From positions 15,001-30,000 of the forward strand of contig VIGQ01001668.1 in assembly GCA_009663005.1 (NCBI GenBank): a DNA stretch of 15,000 bases, in the 5' to 3' direction. This DNA is from Actinidia chinensis (taxonomy: Eukaryota; Streptophyta; Magnoliopsida; Ericales; Actinidiaceae). Position 1 is the first letter of the stretch. Each line of letters starts with the position of its first letter. The notes under the pieces were generated by a model. It was not told where the DNA came from. It searched no databases and saw only the letters and a list, made by a program, of their open reading frames with translations. A program made the translations under genes and the position numbers. Below are positions 1 to 8,692 of the stretch, piece by piece.

Positions 1-65
1 AAAAAATTATCCAAATAGAAAGGGAAGTGATTTTCATACATCCATTTTTTTAATTGCACTTTATT

Positions 66-108
<43 letters not shown>

Positions 109-639
109 GAATTTTTTATTTTTTTTTAAATGGTTCCGTGGCGAGGACAATTTACTTAGTATAATTGGGACTCCACTTGGATATACCTTGACATGTCGGG
201 TCCGGGGGGGCAAAAAATTTCAAAAAATTCCCAAATTTTTTTTTTTTTAATTTTTTAATTTTTTTTGGTTAGTTTTGGCTATTTTGCTATTGAATTATAC
301 ACAATTGGCGCCCCTAAATGTTATTTTACCGAAATGATCTATTAAAGATGTATAATCGCCGCCCTTAAACGAACCCATTTCTTTGTCCGCCATTGCCCCG
401 CCCACCCACCACACCTAGAAGAGAGAGACAAACCTATAGAGAGAGGAGAGACAAAACTAGCCAGAGAGAGAGTAGAGAGTAGTATTATTGTCACATATGT
501 ATAGGCAAAGAAGGGTGAACAATTACGTTCATTAAACAACGCAACAGAAAAACAAAAAAATTTCTTTTTTGTTTTCTAGCCAAAACAGCAGATAATCAAC
601 TCCTTTGCTATGTTTCCTATTCCGCGAGAAGAAAACATA
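1..639. other. Upstream intergenic / putative promoter region of the CNL gene
   Basis: AT-rich DNA with long A and T runs (for example 110-130 and 237-270). It carries a C-rich stretch around 355-412 and then a GA-rich tract. No coding similarity is visible. The plus-strand start of the resistance gene follows at 640, so the promoter and 5' UTR should lie here, but I see no TATA box at a convincing distance. A run with paired CGCCCCTAAA-type and TCCGCCATTG-type words (about 308-400) resembles sequence common in plant transposon ends, but I cannot define an element. Confidence 0.5.
417..482. repeat. GA-rich low-complexity tract (GAGAGA)
   Basis: Three clusters of GAGAGA-type repeats lie in about 65 bp, roughly 160 bp ahead of the inferred start codon of the resistance gene. 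GA/CT-rich tracts are common in plant core promoters and 5' UTRs, so this may be the leader of the gene. That role is inferred from position only. Confidence 0.5.
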
Positions 640-1783
640 ATGGAAAGGGCTGATTGTATTCCTCTGTTTTGGATGTAGACTTGGCGTATGTTTGATCCCA
701 GGAAGCAACCTTCTTAACCGGATGCGCGATCAAGTTGAAACACTCGGCTAGATGCTCAAGCGGATGCAATGCTTCTTGGAAGATACCGTCATGCAAATGA
801 CACGATGATGATGATGCGGCGGATGCGAGGGTCATGAACCGGGCTGCCAAGAAATGCGGGAACTAGCTTACGAAGCTGAAGAAGCCTATCGTCGAGACTT
901 TTGTGAACAAAGTGCATCCAAAGGGAAAGGAGTCATCCAAAGAGAGTCCTCAATTTGGTATCTGTTCACAAGGTTGGGTTGTCAGATCCAGACCATCAAG
1001 ACTCAGATCACTGACGCACATCCAGGAGTTTACAAATCTTATAGTATCCGTGACCTGTCAGTCCACAAGTTTGGCACATCGAGAGGAAGTCTGGAGAGGC
1101 CTCTTATCGGCCATGTTCTCGATGAGCTTTTGTGGTTCGAGGGTCAAGACTTGAAGACGGTGGTGAACCGTTTGAGGAAGTCACAAAGGAGAGTTACCAA
1201 CAGTGCTGGTAACTCCCTCTCTGATAACGCCCGTCTCTGTTAACTACATCTCTGACTACCGAATTGTCCGCTAATGTGGCATGGAGTGGGTTGGGAAAGA
1301 CTACTCTTGCCAGAAGGGTGTATCATCACGGAATGTCCGTCTCATTTTGACTGTTTGTGCTTGGGCATGTATATCTCCAGCAATTACCAAACAAGAAATA
1401 TTTCTACGAGGAATTTTGTGTCAACTTGTACCAGTAGTAAGAAGAAAGAAGTTCCAAAATACAAATGCAGAGCTCTATGAGAACCTTTATCAGTCCAGCA
1501 AAACAAAAAATGCGTGGGTGTGCTGGATGATATTGGTCAATGGCTGGGTTGCATATTCTAACACCCGCCTTTCCCAATTGCAAAAGAAAGGCAGCAAGAT
1601 ATTGCTTTACGACTCGCAATCAAAGCTGGCTTCACAGATACATCCATGCCATTTCCTTCCCCCCTTCACGAACTTACGGTGTTTAATGAAGAGGAAAGTT
1701 GGGATCTATTTGAAAAGAAAGCTTTATTCGAAGAGATGGTACAGGTACAGTCACAACATTTGGTTCGAGATCATATTAAATCA
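640..1783 (+). pseudogene. CNL exon 1: coiled-coil domain and first half of NB-ARC
   Basis: ATG at 640 is chosen because an Rx_N-like domain starts at once. Frame pieces read MRDQVETLG (722-748), MLKRMQCFLED (752-784) and RELAYEAEEA (857-886), the last being the position of the EDVID-type motif. VNRL..SQRRVT (about 1162-1200) is the linker to NB-ARC. The P-loop G-M-G-x-x-G-K-T-T-L-A-R is spelled at about 1278-1312 with indels, followed by an HFDC RNBS-A. The VLDDI kinase-2 core is at about 1519. G-S-K-I-L-L and a T-R-N-Q-like end at 1590-1618 form RNBS-B. EESWDLFEKKALFEE (about 1693-1737) is a classic CNL segment in one clean frame. At least eight frame changes are needed to read the exon. 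The exon is taken to end at 1783, before a GTAAGG donor. Confidence 0.88.
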
Positions 1784-2756
1784 GTAAGGGGGGGCCTGCC
1801 CGTGGGGGGGGGGGGGGGTGTGGGGGGGTGGGGGGGGTTTTTTTTTGGGGGTTGGGTTTGGGGGATGGTGGGGGTCGAGGGGGGGGGGGGGGACTTCCAA
1901 AACATGACAGACAAAACAACACATCGATTGGAGCATTCACTTGGAAAGAAAGGCTAGTTTTTTTGTTCTTATTCTAACATAATTACTAATTAAGACAAAG
2001 CTACCTTAATTTGTGTTGAAAGAATTTGGTTTTGTGAGGTAGGTTATTAGGTTTCTATATTATTATGTTTAGGTATGTTTAATATTGGTGCAAGTAGTTA
2101 CTGAAGTCTTTCCAATTCATCTTCAACTAACAAATAGCTTGTTTTTAAATAAGCCATTTCAGGTCTACTTCCATTGAACACAATATACATTTTCCGTAAA
2201 GTAAATTTTGCTAGTAACTACATAATGTTACAATTCTCTCAATTGAGATTTTGACAACTACCTTGATAAACTATTGCTAAAACAACACCTAATAACATAA
2301 ATGAAAATAATCAACATTATTATGCAATTGCTTGATGGTAATGTCATACAAAACCCCTTGAATCTCACGTCTTGTAACTCATAGATAGGACAGTTAAATG
2401 GTTCCCATCGTATATTGAAGTATGTGAAATAAATAATTAGAATGTTAAATTTAACGCATATTGGGAATTTAAAAGTAGGTGCGATATAGAGACCCTCTAC
2501 CCAAACCCCTTACTCCACCCCCAATTTATGCATGTCATGTGGAAGGTTTGTACATTAGAATCACAATTAAAACGAAAAAACACAAGAAATAAAGGCTAAT
2601 TAATAATTTTTCGTGACTATCAAACTATTCTTCTCTTCTTATTCTCTTTGTTTTCTTTTTTTTTCCTCCTTCGGTCTTTGTAATAACGTTTTCGTTGAAA
2701 TGAATGATTGTGTTTCTTTGGAGGCTTAGTCAAACCTAATGTTTTGGATTGTGCAG
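1784..2756 (+). other. Probable intron in the NB-ARC coding region
   Basis: NB-ARC homology stops at about 1783 and resumes at 2757 with the residues expected just ahead of GLPL. The left edge reads A|GTAAGG and the right edge a T-rich stretch ending TTGTGCAG|G, both good plant splice sites. The interval is AT-rich with stops in all frames and has no coding similarity. It includes the G-rich block at 1806-1892. An intron here is not the usual CNL structure, so an ancient insertion is an alternative. Confidence 0.6.
1806..1892 (+). repeat. G-rich low-complexity block
   Basis: About 87 bases are almost wholly G with a few T, A and C interruptions, including uninterrupted runs of 15 and 14 G. 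Surrounding DNA is AT-rich. A GGGLPV-like reading across its left edge is fortuitous, since the true GLPL motif is at 2809. Three other G runs in the window share the same strand. This is probably artefactual, although G-quadruplex-forming DNA is possible. Confidence 0.6.
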
Positions 2757-2886
2757 GCTCTAGAGTGACACATATGATGGAGGCATTGGGAGGCAATGGT
2801 AAAAGCAATGTGGTGGGTTACATTAAGCTATCGTCGTGCCGGAGGTCTTTTGGCTACAAAAAGACACAAAGGAATGGGGAGTTGGT
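2757..2886 (+). pseudogene. CNL exon 2, left fragment: GLPL motif up to the copia insertion
   Basis: SRVTHMMEALG reads in one frame from 2758. The piece C-G-G-L (2809-2820) begins the GLPL motif, and the following bases give L-A-I-V-V after small indels. GGLLATK (2841-2861) and K-T-Q continue in neighbouring frames. This order (MEALG, K-Q-C-G-G-L-P-L, then G-G-L-L-A-T-K) is standard in RPP13-like CNLs. The last host bases read G-A-A-T-G-G, G-A-G, T-T-G, G-T (E-W-E-L-V) before the LTR starts at 2887. The reading continues at 7794 with V-Y-A-x-N-V-K. Confidence 0.85.
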
Positions 2887-3294
2887 TGTCAAGAAAATTG
2901 GCTAGTCAAAATTTGGCCAACAACCCTTTTGGGGGTCAAAATGTAGGTGCCTCACTAGGCAATTGTCAATGGAGGTGGCCAACCATGCCAATTTTCTTTA
3001 CCTAATTTTTCACCAACCATGGTTTTGAAGCCTATATAAAACCCCTTAGCCCTCATTTGTAGATTCACAAATTGAGAGAGCTAGAGAGAGTGGAAGAGAA
3101 AAGCCTAGAGTGGGTTGTGAGTGTAGGTGTTGTAAACACTTGTATATTTGCTCACTTTAGTAAAACGATTGCAGCAGGTCCGGAGGACGTAGGCACAATT
3201 GGCCGAACTCCGTTATCACATTGTGTGTTGTTTTAAGCATTTTTGCATTCCCACTAATTGACTTATAGGAAAAATCTGCGTAATTTTCCAAACA
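2887..3294 (+). repeat. 5' LTR of the copia element
   Basis: Starts TGTCAAGAAAATTGG and ends CCAAACA (TG...CA). It aligns from end to end with 7350-7793. Length is 408 bp, with a TATA box at 3033-3040 and a GA-rich stretch (about 3074-3105) just downstream that would lie in the transcript leader. The primer binding site starts one or two bases past its end. Confidence 0.92.
3033..3040 (+). promoter_or_regulatory. TATA box of the 5' LTR
   Basis: TATATAAA followed by ACCCC, mid-LTR, the expected place for the retrotransposon promoter. The matching place in the 3' LTR (about 7524-7530) reads CCAATTAAACCCC, so the box is degraded there or misread. Confidence 0.65.
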
Positions 3295-3295
3295 C

Positions 3296-3308
3296 TGTAT
3301 CAGAGGCC
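3296..3308 (+). other. Primer binding site (initiator Met tRNA type)
   Basis: Reads TGTATCAGAGGCC, one or two small indels from the standard copia PBS TGGTATCAGAGCC, complementary to the 3' end of the initiator methionine tRNA. It directly follows the 5' LTR. Reverse transcription would start here. Confidence 0.88.
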
Positions 3309-3375
3309 TTGGTGGTGCATTTGTCAGCGACAGAAACGATCAAAGGAAGTAATTTTGATGTGGGAGCGTCGGACG

Positions 3376-4200
3376 ATGGCTGCAGACGAAGTAAAGTGAA
3401 CTCGAAAAGTTCGATGGCGCAGATTTGGGTTCTCGGAAGATGCAGATCGAAGATTATCTATACCAGAAAACGCTTATCACCTTCTAAAAGGAGAAGCCAG
3501 AGGGTATGAAAGATGAAGACTGGGGGGGGGGGGGGGGGGTTGTTGTCTCTTTTGACAGAACACGCCCTCGGAGTATCGATTGACGCTATCTCGCAATGTT
3601 GCTTTCAACATGCAAGGAAAAGACCACGGCGGGTCTTATGGCGCTCTCTCAGTATGTATGAGAAGCCATCAGCCCTTTCTCTTTAACAAAAGTCATTGAT
3701 GAGGGGTTATTCAATTTGCGATGAAGGAAGGCGCATCGGTAGATCAAATCTAATGAAATCAATACTAGTCACAAACCCAATTGAGTTCAGTTGAAAATTG
3801 AATTGATGAAGACGTAGCGTATTGATACTTTTTCTTACTATCCCCGAAAAGTTGGAATGCTACTGTCACGGCTGTGGAGTAGCTCGTCGGGAAGCAATAA
3901 GTTACAAATTTAACGATATGTGATCTGGTTCTCAGGAAGAGACCGCGGAGAGCGTAGGGTTGAAATCATCACCCTTTCAGTTTTGCATACAGAAGGGTTT
4001 CAAAAAAGGGGAGGAAGCATTCACCAGCGGGAATGGAATGGGAGCTTGAACTACGAGGTCGGATCAAGGCGGAGGTCCAAATCCAGGAATCCCATAATTC
4101 CCATAGACGAAGACCGTCGAGTGCTGGAATTGTGGGAAGACCGGGCATTACAAAAATCAGTGCAGGAGTAACCGAAGGATCCAAGAGGCGAAGGCGAGGC
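3376..4200 (+). pseudogene. copia gag (nucleocapsid/capsid) remnant
   Basis: Encodes the particle protein that packages element RNA. ATG at 3376 begins M-A-A-D-E, and within about 15 codons comes KFDGADFG followed by MQIEDYLYQK after an indel, typical of copia gag N-termini. The UBN2-type middle is seen at about 3635-3665 as S-S-M-Y-E-K-P. A CCHC zinc knuckle, CWNCGKTGHYKNQC, is intact at 4122-4163 (C-x2-C-x4-H-x4-C). An 18-G run at 3522-3539 interrupts the N-terminal part and several indels break the frame. In copia elements gag and pol share one ORF. The start is uncertain, because an ATG at 3359 is also possible. Confidence 0.85.
3522..3539 (+). repeat. 18-base G run inside gag
   Basis: It follows the G-A-C-T-G-G (D-W) end of a conserved gag segment and breaks the reading frame. 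It has no counterpart expected in copia gag. It resembles the other long G runs and is probably an artefact. Confidence 0.6.
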
Positions 4201-4239
4201 AAATGTTACTTCCACCTAGAAAAGATGATGCGTTGTATA

Positions 4240-4620
4240 TGCTTTTGGAGAGCAGGGAAGAGTCTTGGGATTAGACTCGGAGCATATTCCACGCTACTCG
4301 CAGACAGCATTTCTTCGAGAGGGAGTCCCCGGAAAACCTTGGAAATGTATACCTTGGTGATGAGCAGCCTTGTGCTATTATCGGTAAAGGTGTATAAAGC
4401 TTAAGTTGGGAACGGATCTGTTTGGAGCTGAAGGATGTCAGGCATATTCCCGCCCTGAGAAAGAACTTTAATCTCAGTTGGGCAGTTAGCTAGCGGAAGG
4501 CTACACTACGATATTCCATAGTGAAACTGGAAGATTTCAAAGGGTGCAATGACGGTGCTCGCGGCAAAAGAGTGGTATCTTTACATGGACAGCGGATGCG
4601 CGTGTTCAATTGCAGTTGCA
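4240..4620 (+). pseudogene. copia aspartic protease remnant
   Basis: Cleaves the gag-pol polyprotein. The active-site word L-D-S-G-A is spelled with one missing G at about 4271-4283 (TTAGACTCGGAGC). Downstream, NVYLGDEQPC (about 4340-4372), then I-I-G-K-G-V and W-E-L-K-D-V-R-H-I-P-A (about 4416-4452), match the copia segment between protease and integrase, again across frames. It lies between the gag zinc knuckle and the integrase zinc-binding region, the copia order. Confidence 0.75.
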
Positions 4621-4639
4621 GCAGGCAAACGAAAATTCC

Positions 4640-5500
4640 AATATGTGGTCACCAGAGGACTAGGCCATATGAGTGAGAAGGGGATGAATTATGCAATCCA
4701 AGGGAAAACTTCAGGTCTACAATCATTGAGATAGACATGTGTGAAGATTGCATACTGGAAAGCAGAAGAGGGTTCGTCAGACAAGTGGCAGAACCCAAAG
4801 AAGGAAAGGCTAGAGCTTGTTCACTCTGAGTTTGGGGGCCAACAACCATTTCATCCAATGGTGGGAAAACACTACTTCGTGACTTTCATCGATGATCACT
4901 CTCGAAAGGTATGGGTGACTTTCTACAGCATTAAGTCAGAAGTGTTTGAAAGCTTTCAGGAGATGAAAGCTCTGGTGAGAATGAGACAAGTCTGAAGGTT
5001 AAAAAACTCAGAACCGACAATGGTGGTGAATATGGAAGAACCAGATTCAAGAAGTTTTGCTATGAGCACGGATCAGAATGGAGAGAACGTGCCGGGTACG
5101 CCTCAACACATGGTGTAGCTGAGCGTATGAACCGGAAAAACAAAACCCAAAACCATGGACAGAAAGAGCTAGAAGCATTCGTATACAGTCAGGTCTACCA
5201 AAGCAGTTTGGGCAGAAGTAGTCAACACAGAGCTTACTTGATCAACCGAGGCCCTCGGTTCCTTTTTAGAGCACAGATACCAGAGGAGGTAGGAGCGGAA
5301 ACGAGGTAAACCTATCAATCTAAAAGTTTTCGGTTGTGTAGCATTGTGCATATCAGTGATCCAAGCAGGAATAAGCTTGATCCCACTTAAGAAAAGCACC
5401 TTAATCGGCTATGGCGCGGATGAATTAGCTACCGCATTGGGATGACGAAAACAGAGAGGTGATCAGCGCAGAGATGTGATTTCAACGAAAGACTGATGTA
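4640..5500 (+). pseudogene. copia integrase remnant (GAG-pre-integrase plus DDE core)
   Basis: Inserts element DNA into the host genome. RLGHMSEKGM-like sequence (about 4655-4690, read as GLGHMSEKGM) and CEDCIL (4740-4757) form the N-terminal HHCC zinc-binding part. The core reads GKHYFVTFIDDHSRKVW in one clean frame (from 4864), giving the first catalytic Asp. LRTDNGGEYGR (5006-5038) gives the second. GTPQH, one lost base, then GVAERMN (about 5095-5131) carries the catalytic Glu. The C-terminal part continues to about 5500 with AYLINRGP, a KVFGCVA-like word and a GYG-type word. All three catalytic acids are present, but not in one frame. Confidence 0.9.
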
Positions 5501-5779
5501 CAAGGACAGACTAAAATCGGCTCAGCGACTCAGAGCAGGGGGACCAGCCTTTGCAAATGTAGATGATGTCTAGATAGTTCCGTGACGGAGCCGATTGTAG
5601 CAAGGCCTCAGCTGAGGAACTCATTGGAACAGAGTAGTGCGCAGCAGTCCGACACCACCACAGCCTCCTACTCAGCTCCTGTATTGAAGAAGGTCTTCAC
5701 GGCCTCATGGCCACACAGGAGATAGATGAATTATTTATTATTGCCTGATGGAGGAGAGCCTGAATGCTATGATGAAGCC

Positions 5780-6620
5780 TGTCAGGACTGGAGATACTAG
5801 CAAGTGGGAATTGCCATGAAAGATGAGATGAAGTCTCAATATCAACCAGGACATGGGAACTAGTTGAGTACCCATGGGAAGAAGGAACTCAAACAAATGG
5901 GTGTACGGGTGAAGAGGAGCATGAGGTTCTTCAAGATACAAAGCCCGACTAGTCGTCAAAGGATCCAGCAGAAGAAGTAGTTGCTACACCGACATTTTTG
6001 CTCCAGTTGTTAAGGCTCAATACTACAGAACAGGTTGAGTATTGTTGCATTGAGATCTTATCTTGAACAGGTTAGACGTAAAGACTGACATTTCTTTTAC
6101 GGAGACTTAGATGAGGAGAATACCTGCCACCAGCCAGAGGTTCTCAGAAAGAAGGAAGGAAAACATGGTGTGACAGAGTTAAGCAGAGTTGTATGGCTGA
6201 ACAAGCCCCACGACAGTGGTACAAAACGTTTGGACGCTTCAGCACAAGGAAGGTTTCCAAAAGGCAACGCCGACCACTGTGCTACTTCAAGAGATACAGT
6301 ATACTTATATCATTTTACTTCTTTATGGTTGATGAATTCAGTAGCAGGTTCAGATATGGAGGATATCAGCGGTTGAAGCAGCAATGTCAAAGGAGTTTGA
6401 CATGAAAGAATTGGGTCCAGCAAAGAAGATTCTTGAATGCAAATCACAAGAGATAAACAGAGAAGGGATTTACAGTTATCTCAGGCAGCGTACTCAAACG
6501 TGTTTGCAGAGATTAAACATGGGCGCGCCAAGCCCGTCAGCCAACCCTTGGCAAGTCACTTCGCTTACCAAGGATCAGTCCCTCAGGATAGAAGAAGCGA
6601 AAGACTTTCATGGCTAAGGT
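5780..6620 (+). pseudogene. copia reverse transcriptase remnant
   Basis: Copies element RNA into DNA. A-M-K-D-E-M (about 5814-5831) marks the usual start. RYKARLVVKG (5934-5963) is intact. RLDVKT (about 6069-6086), followed by GDLDEE (about 6103-6120), holds the first catalytic Asp. EQAPRQWYKTFGRF (from 6196) and EFDMKELGPAKKIL (about 6393-6434) follow. The YVDD box should lie at about 6322-6345. It reads FMVDEF in one frame and is followed by VAGSDMED in another, so the active-site pair is damaged as read. The region 5500-5780 is the less conserved linker between integrase and RT. Confidence 0.92.
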
Positions 6621-6699
6621 TACTTACGCCTCAGCATTGGAAGTTTTGAGTATACGCAATGGTCTGTACGAGGACCCGATATTGCACATGCAGTGGGAG

Positions 6700-7330
6700 T
6701 GTTAGCAGGTTTATGTCAAATCCCGGAAAAGTCATTGGGAAGCGTCAAGTGGATTTTGAAGTATTACAAGGCACACGCGAGTGTTTGTACTTTGGTAAGG
6801 GTGAGTTAAAAGTACAAGGCTATGTAGACGCAGACTTGGAGGTGAAGTCGATCACCGCAGAGGCCACCACGGTTATATATTCACGTTGCACTACAGCTGT
6901 TAGTTGGATGTGCAGTTACAAAAAGATTGTTACCTATCCACTACAGAGGCTGAGAGTAGCCAGTAACTGAAGCTAGTAAGAGATGATATGGACTCAAAAG
7001 TTGATTAACTGAGTTGGGCTGCAAACAGAAGAAGGAATGTTTTGACACATGATAGTCAGAGTTTTTTTTTGCGGATACACTTGGCGAATAATCAGCATTT
7101 GTTTTTTCATTCCAGAACCAAGGCTATTGGACTCGTTATCACTAATCGATCTTATGGAGATGAGGTGTTAATACTAGAAGAAGATCCAAGGAAGCAAGAA
7201 TCCAGAAGATATGGTTGACAAAGACGGTGGCATCGACAAACTGAAGTTATGTTCAACTTCAGTTGGCTTGCAAGAGGAACAGACCGGAGAGATCTGCGGC
7301 ATAGATAAAGGGTGAAGGACAGATTGAAAT
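6700..7330 (+). pseudogene. copia RNase H remnant and C-terminus of pol
   Basis: Degrades the RNA strand of the RNA-DNA hybrid. SRFMSNPGK (about 6708-6730) and KGTRECLYFGKGELKVQGY-type sequence (6768-6824) lead into G-Y-V-D-A-D. T-A-V-S-W-M (about 6893-6910) and T-E-A-E (6943-6954) followed by A-S-K-E-M-I-W carry conserved RNase H acids. The end, near 7300-7330, is judged by loss of similarity just before the polypurine tract, and the exact stop is unclear. Confidence 0.88.
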
Positions 7331-7337
7331 CAGTCTT

Positions 7338-7349
7338 CAAGTGGGAGAT
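7338..7349 (+). other. Polypurine tract
   Basis: CAAGTGGGAGAT directly precedes the TG that opens the 3' LTR. A-A-G-T-G-G-G-A-G-A is the usual plant copia PPT and would prime plus-strand DNA synthesis. Confidence 0.85.
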
Positions 7350-7793
7350 TGCTCAAGAAAATTGCTAGTCAAAAATTTGGGCCACAACCTTTTTTGGGGG
7401 TCCAAACATGTAGGGCTAACTAGGCAATTGTCAATGGAGGGGGGGGGGGGGGGGGGGTTTCTCTCGGGGCTAACCATTGCCAATTGTTCTCTTACCTATT
7501 TTCACCAACCATGGTTTTGCAGCCAATTAAACCCCTTAGCCCCTCATTGTGTAAGATCATCCTCCAAATTGAGAGAGATATGAGGTTAGTTTAAGAGAAA
7601 AAGCTTAGAGTGGGTTTGTGAGTGTAAGTGTAGTAAAACACTTGTATATTTTTCTCCCTTAGTAACGATCGTGCAGCAGGCCGGAGGACGTTAGGCCAAT
7701 TGCCGAACTCCGTATCAAATTGTGTGTGTTTTTAGCTATTTTTGCATTCCCACAATTTGAACTTATAGGAAAATCTGCGTAATGTTCCCAACA
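7350..7793 (+). repeat. 3' LTR of the copia element
   Basis: Starts TGCTCAAGAAAATTG and ends TTCCCAACA. It aligns along its length with the 5' LTR. Differences include many one-base indels (GGCTAG against GCTAG, GGTCCGG against GGCCGG, GTTATCA against GTATCA), some substitutions, a degraded TATA region, and a 19-G run with nearby extra bases at 7439-7470. It is 36 bp longer than the 5' copy, partly owing to that run. Confidence 0.92.
7439..7457 (+). repeat. 19-base G run inside the 3' LTR
   Basis: The 5' LTR has GGAGGTGGCCAACC at the matching place (about 2970-2983). Here the GGAGG is followed by a long G run and extra TTTCTCTCGGGG. Because the partner LTR lacks it, this is an insertion or artefact specific to this copy. 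Confidence 0.75.
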
Positions 7794-8647
7794 GTGTATG
7801 CAAAAAATGTCAAGTCCCAAGGTGGATTAAGATGATGTCGTATCTACGTTTAGCTTTGAGCCACACCTGACTTGCCCTCTCAGCTGAAGCGTGTTTCTTT
7901 ATTTCAGCTACTTTCCAGAGGATTACGAGATACGTGCTGAAAAGTTATATTACCTGTGGAGGCTGAAGGCATCCTGTCAACTAAAGGGTAGGAAGAAGAA
8001 GCAATTATGAGGAGGTGGCTGAGTGTTCTTAGCTGAACTTGCACAGAGGTGCATGTCCAAGTGCCGGTTAAGGAGGTACTGGAAGAAATCAAATATTGTC
8101 GCATTATGAATTTGGCGAGATCTATGTATATCAAAGGCGAAAATACATAACTTCTTCGTACCATTATTCTCAACGTGTGAAACTGATCAGTGATTTATTT
8201 TCAATTCAACTACGAAAATAGTAGACTTGCTATCCATGAGTAGGGATGTTGAAAAACGTTGTCCCCCTGTCGTGGAGTCAAACTAAGCAGTTGAGATCGA
8301 TATATTCTTCACTCCAAATCCAACAATGACGAGGAGGCTAGAGGTGGGCCTTCATTACAGTGGAACTCCCATTCCAGAAATTAAAATTCTCAGGACCTTG
8401 GATCTTGAAGGATTTTGATTTTCCTAATATATCACTCAAAGCTATGGGGGAACTACTTAGCTTGAGGTACTTGAGTTTCAGAAAGTACTTCCATAACGAA
8501 TCTGCCTCAATCTAATCTTCAAGTTGAGTACTTGGAAACATTGGATTTACGGACAGACTTTGAATAGATGAAGTAATAGTCTGAAGAAATGGAACGATTA
8601 AGGCTTGGTCCTTGCATATAACGGGATTTTAGGTACCAATTCTAAAT

Positions 8648-8692
<45 letters not shown>

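Larger units (their letters stand above)
2887..7793 (+). mobile_element. Ty1/copia LTR retrotransposon, complete in layout, inserted in the CNL gene
   Basis: The element is about 4.9 kb, usual for plant copia. It has direct LTRs, a PBS of the initiator-Met tRNA type after the 5' LTR, gag with a zinc knuckle, then protease, integrase, reverse transcriptase and RNase H. Integrase ahead of RT defines copia rather than gypsy. A polypurine tract abuts the 3' LTR. It lies in the same orientation as the host gene. All protein segments are recognisable but broken by many small indels, so no long ORF survives as read. Part of this is probably sequence noise. Residues at the insertion site fit one CNL codon run (E-W-E-L-V | Y-A). 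A full 5-bp target duplication is not visible, since only GT is shared (2885-2886 and 7794-7795 context). Confidence 0.95.

Noticed and set aside
300..400. Possible end of a hAT-like DNA transposon (CGCCCCTAAA and TCCGCCATTG words)
   Set aside because: Only one degenerate end is visible, with no partner end or target duplication in the window.
617..850. Minus-strand open frame of 77 codons at the start of the gene
   Set aside because: The plus strand codes for the coiled-coil domain (MRDQVETLG, LKRMQCFLED), so the minus frame is a shadow.
1646..1957. Open frame carrying an R-G-G-L-P-V string after the LFEKKALFEE segment, as if it were the GLPL motif
   Set aside because: The string falls exactly at a GTAAGG donor and runs into a G block with no further homology. 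A true GLPL context (C-G-G-L ... G-G-L-L-A-T-K) is at 2809-2861.
7904..8173. Minus-strand open frame of 89 codons
   Set aside because: It lies antisense to the conserved ARC2 segment YFPEDYEI and its neighbours. No similarity on the minus strand.
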